Shown: positions 53,352-61,630 of the stretch, one piece after another
Numbering within the stretch: position 1 is the stretch's first letter
How the letters are laid out: each line of letters opens with the position of its first letter
From: Streptomyces globisporus
GTDB lineage: Bacteria > Actinomycetota > Actinomycetes > Streptomycetales > Streptomycetaceae
Direction: 5' to 3'
Length of the DNA stretch: 64,000 nt
Assembly: GCA_014649555.1 (NCBI GenBank)
Contig: BMTG01000009.1
Coordinates: 62,001-126,000, forward strand
The notes under the pieces: model-generated
What the model was told of the DNA's origin: nothing
Database searches by the model: none
What the model saw: the letters and a program-made list of their open reading frames with translations, nothing else
Position numbers and translations under genes: made by a program

Positions 53352-54371
53352 ATGCCGCACGCCACCGCGCCGCCCGCGACCGGTCATCGACCCCGCTGGT
53401 GGACGGAGCTGCCACTGATCGCGGTGGTGTACGCGCTGTATTCCGTGGGCCGTCTCCTGGTGCGCGGCGACGTGTCGACGGCGGTCGACCACGGCCTGGC
53501 GATCCTCCGGCTCGAACAGGCGCTGTACCTCAACGCCGAGCACCCGCTGAACCGTCTCTTCACGAGCACCCCGTCCATCGGCATACCCGCCGACTTCGCC
53601 TACGCCTCCCTGCATTACGTGGTCACTCCGGCCGTCCTCGTCTGGATGTTCCGGCGCAGGTCGACGGCGTACCGGACGGCCCGGGTCTGGCTGATGAACT
53701 CCACGCTGCTGGGTCTTGTCGGCTTCACGCTGATGCCGACCTGCCCGCCCCGGCTGCTGGACGCGAGCCACGGCTTCGTCGACACGATGGCGCAGTACAG
53801 CGCGTACGGCTGGTGGGGCGAGGGGGCGAGCGCGCCGCGCGGGCTGAGCGGGATGACCAACCAGTACGCGGCGATGCCCAGCCTGCACGTCGGCTGGTCG
53901 CTCTGGTGCGGGATCCTGCTGTGGCGGCACGGCCGCCACCCCCTGATACGGACGGCGGGGATCGCCTATCCGCTGATCACCACGATCGTCGTGATGGGCA
54001 CCGCCAACCACTACTTCCTGGACGCCGTCGCGGGCGCGGCCGTGATGGGCCTCGGGGCCCTGCTGGTGAAGCCCGTCATCCGGTTCGCCGACGGGGTCAA
54101 GGCGCGGCTGACCGGCGTCCTCCCCGACGGCCTCCCCGGCAGCCGGAAGCAGGGCGGCGCGAGCACCGCCGCCGCGGCGATTCCGGCGACCGTGTCCCCG
54201 GATGTCAGTGCCGGGTGCAAGACTTCCACGGGTGAGCGAATCCCCGGCCAGCGGACCACCTCCGCAGATCCCCCCGGCACGGCAGTCGGCGGCACGGCAG
54301 TCGTCGGGCCGGCAGCCAGAGACGCCGCCGACGCGGACGCGAGCGACGACGCTCCGGCAGCGGCTCGCTGA
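53352..54371 (+). CDS. PAP2-family phosphatase / inositol phosphoryl transferase-like membrane protein
   Basis: This is a PAP2 (phosphatidic acid phosphatase type 2) membrane protein. Six hydrophobic segments lie in residues about 20-235. Motif 2 is [19 protein letters not shown] (PSLH) and motif 3 [15 protein letters not shown] (HxxxD). The first motif is less distinct, as in the AUR1/inositol phosphotransferase-like PAP2 branch. The C-terminal 100 residues are hydrophilic and of low complexity, and the last 47 codons overlap the start of the next gene in another frame. ATG 53352 with GGGGAG upstream is the start. Role: lipid phosphate turnover or phospholipid head-group exchange. Confidence 0.85.
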   Translation: MPHATAPPATGHRPRWWTELPLIAVVYALYSVGRLLVRGDVSTAVDHGLAILRLEQALYLNAEHPLNRLFTSTPSIGIPADFAYASLHYVVTPAVLVWMFRRRSTAYRTARVWLMNSTLLGLVGFTLMPTCPPRLLDASHGFVDTMAQYSAYGWWGEGASAPRGLSGMTNQYAAMPSLHVGWSLWCGILLWRHGRHPLIRTAGIAYPLITTIVVMGTANHYFLDAVAGAAVMGLGALLVKPVIRFADGVKARLTGVLPDGLPGSRKQGGASTAAAAIPATVSPDVSAGCKTSTGERIPGQRTTSADPPGTAVGGTAVVGPAARDAADADASDDAPAAAR

Positions 54372-55512
54372 GCTGCGCGGCCCGTCCGTCGCACCGCACC
54401 CGCTGGACGCCAGAGCCCTGGCCGCCCTCGCCGCCAACCCCGGCTGCAAGCGGCGGGCCCTGCTCGACGGCGCCGGGGTGGACAAGGGCGTGCTGGCCAC
54501 CGCGCTCGGCTCACCTGCCCCCTTCGGGCAGTCCCAGTTCGCCTTCATGCGGGGCAACGCCTTCGAGGCGAAGGTCAAGGCCGACGGCGGCGCGGAGCTG
54601 CTCCGCCTGCTGTACGAGCGCCTGGGCGGCTCCTCCCCCGCCCCGGGCCCGGAGGCCGCGACCCCTGATCTGAGCGCCGCCGGTCCCGAGGGCCGTGCCG
54701 CGCGCACCGCGCTCGCCCTGCGGGAGGCCACGGCGGCGGGCGGCTGGGCGCTGCTGGACCACCCGATGCTGGCCCTGGAGGTGGCGGGCTCGCCCGCCTA
54801 TCTGGAGCCGGACGCGGTGGTCGTGCACCCCGACGGCCGGTGGACGGTCGTCGAGATCAAGTCATTTCCCATGATCGACGCCTCCGCGGACGCGTCGAAG
54901 GTCGGCGCCGCCGCCCGGCAGGCCGCGGTGTACGTGCTGGCGCTGGAGCGGGTCGCGGCGGTGACGGAGGGTGCGGAGGTCGGGCAGCGAGTGCTGCTGG
55001 TCTGCCCCAAGGACTTCTCGAACCTGCCGACCGCCTCCGTCGTGGACGTACGCAAGCAGTGCGCGGTGACCCGCCGTCAGCTGACCCGGCTGACCCGGAT
55101 CGAGGACATCGCGGCGGGCCTGCCGGAGGGGACGACGTTCGATCCGGCGTGCCCGTCCGAGGAGCTGGACGCGGCCGTGGCGGCGGTGCCCCCGGCGTAC
55201 GCCCCGGAGTGCCTGGCCGCCTGCGAGCTGGCCTTCCACTGCCGGGCGAAGTCGCGGGCGGAGGGCGCGGTGGAGACGCTGGGGCGCAGCGTGCGCGGTG
55301 AGCTGGGCGGGCTGACGACGGTGGCCGGGGTGCTGGCCGCCGCCGCGGGCAAGGAAGGGGATCCCGCCGATCCGACGGTCGTGGCGCTGCGCCGGGCCGC
55401 CGCCCTGCGGGCCGAGGCCCTGGAGAGCGCCGCCGCCCTGCGGGCCGGGGCGCGGGAAGCCGCCTCGGTCCCGGGCGCCGGGACTCCGGAAGGCGCGGCC
55501 ACATGTCGCTGA
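54232..55512 (+). CDS. RecB-family (Cas4/AddB-like) Fe-S nuclease, predicted, 426 aa
   Basis: The motifs of a PD-(D/E)XK RecB-type nuclease are in order: GNAFEAKV near residue 108-115, LEPDAVVV with Asp194, VVEIKSF with Glu208 and Lys210, and [10 protein letters not shown] with Gln230 and Tyr234 (the RecB QxxxY motif). Four cysteines fit the Cas4/AddB [4Fe-4S] pattern: C72 before the nuclease core and C327, C331, C337 after it ([11 protein letters not shown]). It therefore probably digests DNA ends. The start is uncertain: GTG 54232 gives a 140-bp overlap with the PAP2 gene; the conserved part begins near residue 41. Its stop overlaps the following gene by 10 bases. Confidence 0.75.
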   Translation: MSESPASGPPPQIPPARQSAARQSSGRQPETPPTRTRATTLRQRLAELRGPSVAPHPLDARALAALAANPGCKRRALLDGAGVDKGVLATALGSPAPFGQSQFAFMRGNAFEAKVKADGGAELLRLLYERLGGSSPAPGPEAATPDLSAAGPEGRAARTALALREATAAGGWALLDHPMLALEVAGSPAYLEPDAVVVHPDGRWTVVEIKSFPMIDASADASKVGAAARQAAVYVLALERVAAVTEGAEVGQRVLLVCPKDFSNLPTASVVDVRKQCAVTRRQLTRLTRIEDIAAGLPEGTTFDPACPSEELDAAVAAVPPAYAPECLAACELAFHCRAKSRAEGAVETLGRSVRGELGGLTTVAGVLAAAAGKEGDPADPTVVALRRAAALRAEALESAAALRAGAREAASVPGAGTPEGAATCR

Positions 55513-57119
55513 TCACCACCCTGGCCCGGCTGGAGGCCGTCGACACCGGCCGCGCCCAGCCGCTCGCGACCGTCCGCCACCGTCATCTCACCGACCGGCC
55601 GCTGGTGCTGGTGCCGCTGACCACCGCCGGTGAGGCCGGGGCCCCGCTCGGGGCGCTGGTCGGCACGGACCGGGAGGCGCCCCGGCTGCTGGCCGTCGCC
55701 CAGCCGCGTGACCGGGATCTGCGCTTCGCGTTCCTGGCCGAGCTGGCGGAGGCGGTCCTGCCGCACATCGAGGCGTACGCGGACGTCGTCGAGCCCGCCG
55801 AGCGCAACGAGACGGATCCGGCGACCGGCAAGAAGACCAAGGTCGAGGTCGAGCTGTGCACGGACGCAGGCCAGCTGATCGTGCCGAGCCGGGCGGGCGT
55901 CGAGTTCGTCCGGCTGCTGGGCCGGTCCATGCGGTTCCGCCGCACCGCCGAGGACGATCCGGACACCCCCTATCCGGCCCCGGCCCGGGTGCCGCTGCTC
56001 GGCCGCTGGCTGACGCATTACGGGGAGCGGGCCCGGGTGCCCGGCTCCTCGCTGCTGCTGGCCGCCACCGATCTGCTGAACCGGCACTGGGCGACCGGGC
56101 AGAGCAGCCTGGAGGACCAGCACCTGGGCGCGCTGCTGTCGTGGATCGCCCCGCCGGCCGGTTCCTCGGGGGCCGAGGCGGCGCTGCGGGCGGAGCTGGC
56201 CCGGGACGGGGAGGGCCAGTTGCTCTGCCCGCCGGCCGGTCCGGCGACCGACCCGGACTTCGACAACCGTCTGCTCGCCCCGGCGATCGAGCGGTACGAC
56301 CGGGCGCGCACGGCGCTGGCGTCCGCCGAGGACGGGCTCGCCGCGGACGCCCGCCTGGGTGAGCTGAGCGGCGCCGAGCGGGAGATCCGTTCGCTGCTGG
56401 CGCGGGTCATGCTGCCGACCTGGGACGCGGTCTGGCGCGGTCTCGACCTGCTGCGGGAGCTGCCCGAGGGGGCCCGGGCCGAGGACCGCTGGACCCGGGA
56501 CCGCTGGTCGTTCACCGCGCACCGCGACCGGGTGCGCTCGGGCGAGCCGCCGCAGCCGCGCCGCGACGACGCGGTGACGGCAGCGCAGAAGCTGGCCTCC
56601 CGGGAGACCGCCCAGGCCCAGCTGGAGGCGCAGGAGGCACTGGACGATCCGCTGGTGCTGGCGGGGCGGCGGCTGGCGGGCGAGGCGTTCCTCGCCACGG
56701 TGACGGATGTGGAGATGACGTACACGGAGTCCAAGCGGCCCTCGCCGCGCCCGCTGGTCACCGTCCGCACGGACGAGCGACCGCATCTGAGTGAGCGGAC
56801 GAAGGTCTACCGCTCGCTGGAGGGCAAGCCGCAGACGGCGGAGTTCGTGCGGGCCGAGGAGGAGCCGGACCAGGACGGCGACGTCCTGCTGGTGCTGCGG
56901 ATTCTCGACCGGATGGGCCGGGGCAAGGAGCCCGCGCCGGGTTCGGTACCGGGGCCCGGGGACCGGATCGCCTGGACCCTGTTCGAGCACGACCAGCGCG
57001 GCGGTCCGAAACTGCCGGACCCGGAGGAGACGCCGTGGACCCACGGCGGGCCGCCGGGCGCGGACGCCGCGACGCGAGCGGAGCAACCCGACCCCGTGAC
57101 CTCGGAGGACCTGCTGTGA
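55503..57119 (+). CDS. Uncharacterised protein of the nuclease/helicase module, 538 aa
   Basis: I recognise no domain. The 538-residue protein begins [21 protein letters not shown]. Its N-terminal half alternates strands and helices (LVLVPLTTAGEAGAPLGALVGTDREAPRLLAVAQPRDRDLRFAFLAELAEAVLPHIEAY). The middle is helical and charged (PAIERYDRARTALASAEDGLAADARLGELSGAEREIRSLLARVMLPTWDAVWRGLDLLRELP), with many Arg and Glu. The C-terminal third carries VTDVEMTYTESKRPSPRPLVTVRTDERPHLSERTKVY and a disordered acidic tail. No membrane segment or catalytic signature is visible. It starts inside the nuclease stop region and precedes the helicase by 25 bp, so it is probably a subunit linking the two. Confidence 0.7.
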   Translation: MSLITTLARLEAVDTGRAQPLATVRHRHLTDRPLVLVPLTTAGEAGAPLGALVGTDREAPRLLAVAQPRDRDLRFAFLAELAEAVLPHIEAYADVVEPAERNETDPATGKKTKVEVELCTDAGQLIVPSRAGVEFVRLLGRSMRFRRTAEDDPDTPYPAPARVPLLGRWLTHYGERARVPGSSLLLAATDLLNRHWATGQSSLEDQHLGALLSWIAPPAGSSGAEAALRAELARDGEGQLLCPPAGPATDPDFDNRLLAPAIERYDRARTALASAEDGLAADARLGELSGAEREIRSLLARVMLPTWDAVWRGLDLLRELPEGARAEDRWTRDRWSFTAHRDRVRSGEPPQPRRDDAVTAAQKLASRETAQAQLEAQEALDDPLVLAGRRLAGEAFLATVTDVEMTYTESKRPSPRPLVTVRTDERPHLSERTKVYRSLEGKPQTAEFVRAEEEPDQDGDVLLVLRILDRMGRGKEPAPGSVPGPGDRIAWTLFEHDQRGGPKLPDPEETPWTHGGPPGADAATRAEQPDPVTSEDLL

Positions 57120-57144
57120 TCACCGCCATCCGGGAGGACCTTCC

Positions 57145-58479
57145 GTGAGCACCGTCTTCGATCCGGGCGCGGAGGCGGCCCGTGCGACCGGCGCGATTCT
57201 CGACGACACCCTGCACGGCAGCAGCCGGGGCATCGTCGTGGACTCGCCCCCGGGCGCGGGCAAGTCGACGCTGGTGGTCCGGGCGGCCCTGGAGCTGGCC
57301 GCCGCCGGGCATCCCCTGATGGTGATCGCGCAGACGAACGCCCAGGTCGACGACCTGGTCGTACGGCTCGCGGAGAAGGACCCGGAGCTGCCGGTGGGGC
57401 GGCTGCACAGCAGCGACTCCGACCCGTACGACAAGGTGCTGGACGGCCTCGCCAACGTCACCAAGTCGGCGAAGGCGGCGGATCTGGCCGGGCTCGACGT
57501 GGTGATCTCGACGGCCGCCAAGTGGGCGCACGTGAAGAACGTGGAGCCGTGGGGGCACGCGATCGTCGACGAGGCGTACCAGATGCGTTCGGACGCGCTG
57601 CTGGCCGTGGCCGGGCTGTTCGAGCGGGCGCTCTTCGTCGGGGACCCGGGTCAGCTGGACCCGTTCTCGATCGTGGGCGCGGACCAGTGGGCGGGGCTGA
57701 GCTACGACCCGTCCGCGAGCGCGGTGTCCACGCTGCTCGCGCACAATCCGGAGCTGCCGCAGCACCGGCTGCCGGTGTCGTGGCGGCTCCCGGCGTCGGC
57801 GGCCCCGCTGGTGTCGGACGCGTTCTACCCGTACACGCCGTTCCGCAGCGGTACGGACCACGGGGACCGGAAGCTCTCGTTCGGGGTGGCGTCGGACGGG
57901 TCGGGGCCCGACCGGGTGCTGGACGAGGCGGCGGAGTCCGGCTGGGGGCTGCTGGAGCTGCCCGCCCGGCACACCCCGCGCACCGACCCCGAGGCGGTAC
58001 GGGCGGTGGCCCTGGTGGTCCGGCGGCTGCTGGACCGGGGCGGCGTCGCCACCAGCGAGCGGGCGGACGAGCCGGTGCCGGTGACGGCGGACCGGGTGGC
58101 GGTCGGCACGGCCCACCGGGACCAGGCGGCCGCGGTGCGGGCGGCCCTCGCGGAGCTGGGTGTCACGGGGGTCGCGGTCGACACGGCGAACCGGCTCCAG
58201 GGCCGCGAGTTCGACGTCACGGTGGTGCTGCACCCCCTGTCGGGCCGCCCCGACGCCACGGCCTTCCACCTGGAGACGGGCCGCCTGTGCGTGCTGGCGT
58301 CCCGGCACCGGCACGCCTGCGTCGTGGTGTGCCGGGAAGGGGTGGCGGACCTGCTGGACGAACATCCGTCCACGGAGCCGGTCCAGCTGGGCGTCACGGT
58401 GAAGTTCCCCGACGGCTGGGAGGCCAACCACGCGGTGCTGGCCCATCTCGCGGAGCACCGGGTGCGCTGGAGGCCTTAG
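57145..58479 (+). CDS. SF1B-type helicase/ATPase (Upf1/Dna2-like), 444 aa
   Basis: This is a P-loop superfamily 1 helicase. Motif I is SPPGAGKST (residues 34-42), motif Ia VIAQTNAQVDDL (60-71), motif II VDEAYQ (141-146), motif III FVGDPGQLDP (164-173), motif IV-like SWRLP (212-216), motif V VDTANRLQGREFDVTVV (345-361) and motif VI CVLASRHRHACVVV (382-395). The pattern is that of Upf1/Dna2-like enzymes, which translocate on single strands. At 444 residues it lacks accessory domains. Together with the nuclease two genes upstream it resembles a split Dna2. It ends the coupled trio; a small acidic protein gene follows at 96 bp. Confidence 0.85.
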   Translation: MSTVFDPGAEAARATGAILDDTLHGSSRGIVVDSPPGAGKSTLVVRAALELAAAGHPLMVIAQTNAQVDDLVVRLAEKDPELPVGRLHSSDSDPYDKVLDGLANVTKSAKAADLAGLDVVISTAAKWAHVKNVEPWGHAIVDEAYQMRSDALLAVAGLFERALFVGDPGQLDPFSIVGADQWAGLSYDPSASAVSTLLAHNPELPQHRLPVSWRLPASAAPLVSDAFYPYTPFRSGTDHGDRKLSFGVASDGSGPDRVLDEAAESGWGLLELPARHTPRTDPEAVRAVALVVRRLLDRGGVATSERADEPVPVTADRVAVGTAHRDQAAAVRAALAELGVTGVAVDTANRLQGREFDVTVVLHPLSGRPDATAFHLETGRLCVLASRHRHACVVVCREGVADLLDEHPSTEPVQLGVTVKFPDGWEANHAVLAHLAEHRVRWRP

Positions 58480-58575
58480 GAGCTGCCCGGCAGGCGCGAC
58501 AGGCCCCGAGGCGCCCTTGCGCGGGGTTGGACAATGGAGGGTGGCCGACCTGGCCGTGCGAGGGAGGAACAGCAC

Positions 58576-58917
58576 ATGACAGAGTCCGAGCGGAACGAAC
58601 GGCAGCGGCTGCGCCCCGCGCCGCTGCTCTTCGAGCCGTCTCAGGCCACGGAGGATCCGGAGCACTTCTTCGACCTGGAGTCGCTGGAGGACCCGCGTGA
58701 GCTGCTGGCCCGGGCGACCGAGCTGACACAGGCCTTCCGGGCGGCGACGGACCGGTCGGTGGAGTTCCAGGCGATGGCGGCGGCGCAGCTCGCCGACCCG
58801 CGCCGGTTCGACCGGCTGACCGCGGCGGACGTCGCGGAGCGCGCGGAGTGGACCGAGGACTACGCGAAGAAGATGATCGAGTTCGGCCGCTCGCTGCTGG
58901 ACTCCCCGAGAGCCTGA
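58576..58917 (+). CDS. Small acidic helical protein, 113 aa
   Basis: No known domain is apparent. The 113 residues are acidic and helical: LFEPSQATEDPEHFFDLESLEDPRELLARATELTQAFRAATDRSVEFQAMAAAQLADPRRFDRL, then TAADVAERAEWTEDYAKKMIEFGRSLL. ATG 58576 follows GGGAGG with good spacing. It lies 96 bp after the helicase gene. The acidic composition would suit a DNA mimic or a protein-interaction adaptor, but that is speculation. Confidence 0.65.
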   Translation: MTESERNERQRLRPAPLLFEPSQATEDPEHFFDLESLEDPRELLARATELTQAFRAATDRSVEFQAMAAAQLADPRRFDRLTAADVAERAEWTEDYAKKMIEFGRSLLDSPRA

Positions 58918-58953
58918 CGTACGGGGACGGGCCGGGCCCGGGAGCCCAACCCC

Positions 58954-59178
58954 GTGACCCAGGGGCCTATGGGGCCTCCAGGACCGATGGGGCCGATGGG
59001 GCGGCCTGGACCGATGTGGCCCGTGGGACGGCCGGGGCAGGTGCTGCGCCGTCAGGCCGGGGGTCAGGTCCCGTGGCATATTCCGGCGGGCAAGATACCC
59101 CTCCCTCTCCTCGCCTGTCCCGGATTCCGGCAACTCTCGGAATCAGTTCCGTCACTCCCGGTAGACCTTGCTTCATGA
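58954..59178 (+). CDS. Small protein with a collagen-like N-terminus, 74 aa
   Basis: GTG 58954 opens a 74-residue frame beginning VTQGPMGPPGPMGPMGRPGP, six or so consecutive Gly-X-Y triplets. It continues with RPGQVLRRQAGGQVPWHIPAGKIPLPLLACPGF. GGGAG lies at 58939-58943. The stop TGA overlaps the ATG of the next gene (ATGA at 59175-59178), which has no ribosome site of its own. This coupling supports it as a real gene. Function is unknown; collagen-like repeats may form a short triple helix. Confidence 0.5.
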   Translation: MTQGPMGPPGPMGPMGRPGPMWPVGRPGQVLRRQAGGQVPWHIPAGKIPLPLLACPGFRQLSESVPSLPVDLAS

Positions 59179-59873
59179 GCGCATGGCTGAAAGACACAAC
59201 GACCCTGCGGACCGGTGCCGCCGTCGCGCACCACGGCGTCGACATCTTCGCCCTGCTCCGGGACCAGTCGGGATCCCAGGCCGCCCAGGTCACGGCGGCC
59301 GGCGCCGCCTGGCTGGCCGGGGCCGCCCCCTACCCGCGCAGCACGCTCGCCCAGTGGGAGGAGCACCCCACCGCCCCCGGGGTGCTGCCCTGCGGTTCCG
59401 CTTTCGACGTGGTGAACGTACCGGCGCTGTTCGGGCGGCGGATGCTGGAGCGGCTCTGGGCGGAGGGGCCCGGCTCAGGGCCGGTCGCCACGCACCGGGG
59501 CCGGATGCTGCTGTTCGCAGCCCCCGGAACGGCCCAGCGGCTGCCCTCGCTGCTCGCCTGGGAGGAGTGGGGAACCGGCGGTTCCGAGGGGTCCGGCGGC
59601 CCCGGGGAGTCGCCTGGCCCGGTGCCGCCCCTGCTCTGCCACGGCACCGGGGACGCCGTGACCGTACCGCCGCTGACCTGCGCGTCGTCGGACGGTGGCC
59701 CGCGGTGGGTGGTCGCCCCGGACACCCGTACGCCGTGGCTGCCGGGTCCCGATGTGCTGCTCTGGGCGTGTGTGCGGGTGAGCCGTTCCGCTTCCACTCG
59801 GGGCCCCGCTCCTGCGATTTTTCCTCGGGCGGATCAGGGTGCTAATGTCTACGACGTCACCAGGCGCCGTTAG
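59175..59873 (+). CDS. Conserved protein, prim-pol-like family (tentative), 232 aa
   Basis: The core resembles streptomycete proteins that I recall being annotated as bifunctional DNA primase/polymerase-like: AAAWLAGAAPYPRST-type helix (AAWLAGAAPYPRSTLAQW), GVLPCGSAFDVVNVPALFGRRMLERLW, THRGRMLLFAAPGTAQRLPSLLAWEEW, and a C-terminal VTVPPLTC with WVVAPDTRTPWLPGPDVLLWACVRVSR. The classical polymerase acidic residues are not obvious, so activity is doubtful. Translation start overlaps the upstream stop (ATGA). The last codons and TAG stop at 59871-59873 lie inside the 5' end of tRNA-Lys, and the final 30 residues look like unrelated read-through. Confidence 0.55.
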   Translation: MSAWLKDTTTLRTGAAVAHHGVDIFALLRDQSGSQAAQVTAAGAAWLAGAAPYPRSTLAQWEEHPTAPGVLPCGSAFDVVNVPALFGRRMLERLWAEGPGSGPVATHRGRMLLFAAPGTAQRLPSLLAWEEWGTGGSEGSGGPGESPGPVPPLLCHGTGDAVTVPPLTCASSDGGPRWVVAPDTRTPWLPGPDVLLWACVRVSRSASTRGPAPAIFPRADQGANVYDVTRRR

Positions 59874-59937
59874 CTCAGTTGGTTAGAGCAGCTGACTCTT
59901 AATCAGCGGGTCCGGGGTTCGAGTCCCTGACGGCGCA
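59864..59937 (+). tRNA. tRNA-Lys (CTT anticodon)
   Basis: The acceptor GCGCCGT (59864-59870) pairs with ACGGCGC (59930-59936) with discriminator A at 59937. The D-arm is GCTCAGTTGGTTAGAGC. The anticodon stem CTGAC...TAATCAG region encloses CTT, and GGTTCGAGTCC is the T-arm. CCA is not encoded. A TAATGT -10-like element at 59843-59848 lies within the 3' end of the overlapping coding frame. Confidence 0.96.
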
Positions 59938-59943
59938 CAGACG

Positions 59944-59977
59944 GAAGAAGCCCCTCGCGAAAGCGGGGGGCTTCTTC
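59944..59977. terminator. Terminator after tRNA-Lys
   Basis: GAAGAAGCCCCTCGC (59944-59958) and GCGGGGGGCTTCTTC (59963-59977), a 15-bp stem with one T:G pair and a tetraloop. It also faces the convergent metalloprotease gene. Confidence 0.88.
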
Positions 59978-60002
59978 GTGTGCGGGGGCCGACGGGAAGG
60001 TG

Positions 60003-61244
60003 TCAGACTCCGGCGGTGATGCGGACGGTCCAGGAGCCGGACGGGGTACGGTCGGCGACCTCGATACGGGTGGCGTCGCCCGGGACGGTGAAGGTCTCGC
60101 CGACCCCGAGCGGGGCGTCGGCAAGCGGCGGGTAGACCGAGCGGTCCCAGCAGGCCCCGGTCTCCGGATGGGTGTCGACCACCTCGACGGGTCCGCCGCC
60201 GGAGGCCGTCTCGCTGCGGACGCGGTAGATCAGGATGCCCTCGGCGCAGGTGCCCCGGTCGTTGCCGGTGGCGCTGCGGGCCTCGATGGCCAGGGCGCTG
60301 TCGGTGCCGGTACGGACGACGGCGAGCCGGGTCCCGATCGAGCCGCCGGGCACCGGGGCGGCGGCGACCGGTTCCAGGGTGAGGTCGGCCGAGCCCTGGA
60401 CGCAGACGACCTGCCGGTCGCCGAGCCAGCCGAGCTTCCACTTGTGCCAGCCGAACAGGTCGGGGGCGAGGCCGAACTGGCTGCCCATGACGTCCCAGTC
60501 GCCGACGTACGTGTCCCAGTCGCCCTTGCCGTCGGTGGGCCGGTGGTAGAGGTCGGCGAGGTCGAAGACGTGCCCGGTCTCGTGGGCGAGGACGTTGCGG
60601 TCGGGCGGGTGCTGCTCGAAGACCGTGACGACGCGCCGGATGTCATGGCCGTCGGCGCGCAGCGGCCGGTCGAAGTTGACGACCTTCGTGGCGTCGGAGT
60701 CGACGCCGGGGGCGTCCGGGTCGGCCACCAGGTAGACGACGTCGTAGCGGGAGAAGTCCACGTCGTCGTCGGCCGCGGCGACGGCGTCGCGGAGGTAGGC
60801 GGTGCGCCGCTCGGCGTTCCAGTCCCGCTCTATGGCGTACCAGGTGGAGTCGCGCGGCATCTGCGTCCAGGTCCGCTGCGGATGCGGGCGCAGGGTGAAC
60901 CGGCCGTAGCTGGCGCGTTCGAAGAAGCGGGTGGTGGCGGGGAAGTGGTCGGCGGTGAGCACCTCGGGAGTGAGCACCGGCTCGGAGTCCGGGAAGGACA
61001 GGAAGATCATGACCGCGTCGAGGCTCTGATCGGGGCGCGGGTAGGCCGCGTTCCAGGTGTTCAGGCCGAGCGAGTGGTGGGCCGCCGTCCGGGGCAGGGC
61101 GCAGGGCGTGGCGTCGCCCGGGGCGGCCACGGCGGGGCCCGCGACGAGGGACATGGCGGCGAGCGCAAGCAGGGAGGTGGCGGCGGCGGCCAGACTGCGC
61201 AGGGGCGGCCGATCCTCTCCCCCGGGTCCGCGACGGGACGGCAC
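60003..61244 (-). CDS. Secreted M6-like zinc metalloprotease, 413 aa
   Basis: This is an exported peptidase. A signal peptide follows a basic start (LRSLAAAATSLLALAAMSLVAGPAVAA, cut probably after AVAA). The catalytic zinc motif is LAHETGHVFDLADLYH, an HExxH with a third ligand Asp/His further on, as in immune-inhibitor-A (M6) and related proteases; YVGDWDVMGSQFGLAPDLFGWHKWKLGW is the Met-turn and following region. The C-terminal third is a beta-rich domain. GTG 61242-61244 is chosen because GGAGG lies five bases upstream; a longer form from 61268 is possible. Substrates are unknown. Confidence 0.85.
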   Translation of the reverse strand: MPSRRGPGGEDRPPLRSLAAAATSLLALAAMSLVAGPAVAAPGDATPCALPRTAAHHSLGLNTWNAAYPRPDQSLDAVMIFLSFPDSEPVLTPEVLTADHFPATTRFFERASYGRFTLRPHPQRTWTQMPRDSTWYAIERDWNAERRTAYLRDAVAAADDDVDFSRYDVVYLVADPDAPGVDSDATKVVNFDRPLRADGHDIRRVVTVFEQHPPDRNVLAHETGHVFDLADLYHRPTDGKGDWDTYVGDWDVMGSQFGLAPDLFGWHKWKLGWLGDRQVVCVQGSADLTLEPVAAAPVPGGSIGTRLAVVRTGTDSALAIEARSATGNDRGTCAEGILIYRVRSETASGGGPVEVVDTHPETGACWDRSVYPPLADAPLGVGETFTVPGDATRIEVADRTPSGSWTVRITAGV

Positions 61245-61630
61245 ATCGACCTCCGGATGGGGAAACACGGTCCATCCCGTCCACCCTGTGCCGCTTCACC
61301 ACGCCACGCCCTGTTGTGCTGCCCCACACGGGTCAGCGGTCAAAATCGCCACCCACACCTTCACGGAACGTCACCACCAGTCAGTCCCATCGTCCGATGC
61401 AACAGATCCGCGCAGAAATTACCAGGACCGGGCAAAGCGGAACGCCTGCCCCCGCTCACTTCCGGCCGCGCGCAGTGGCCCGGACCGGACGGTGAGCTGG
61501 AACGGCCGACGCGGCACCCTCTATGCTTCACCACGCTTTCCCGCGTGGAACGGGCCCCTTCACGGGACCACCACCCGGCGGCCAGTCCGACCCCACCAGT
61601 TCACAACGACCTTCACAGCGGGAGCGAGCG
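61245..61630. other. Divergent intergenic region between the metalloprotease and cyclic-di-GMP genes
   Basis: The 386 bp hold the promoters of two divergent genes. An open frame from 61523 runs into cdgA without a ribosome site. I see no repeat or strong hairpin. cdgA homologues are BldD targets; I could not find a convincing match to the BldD pseudo-palindrome by eye. Confidence 0.5.

Noticed and set aside
52515-54731. 738-codon minus-strand frame containing the histidine phosphatase
   Set aside because: Only the 198 residues from 53111 have phosphatase motifs; upstream is antisense to the PAP2 and nuclease genes.
54232-55512. CRISPR-associated Cas4 with a nearby CRISPR array
   Set aside because: The nuclease has Cas4/AddB-like motifs, but there is no repeat-spacer array and no other cas gene in the window, so a CRISPR role is not supported.
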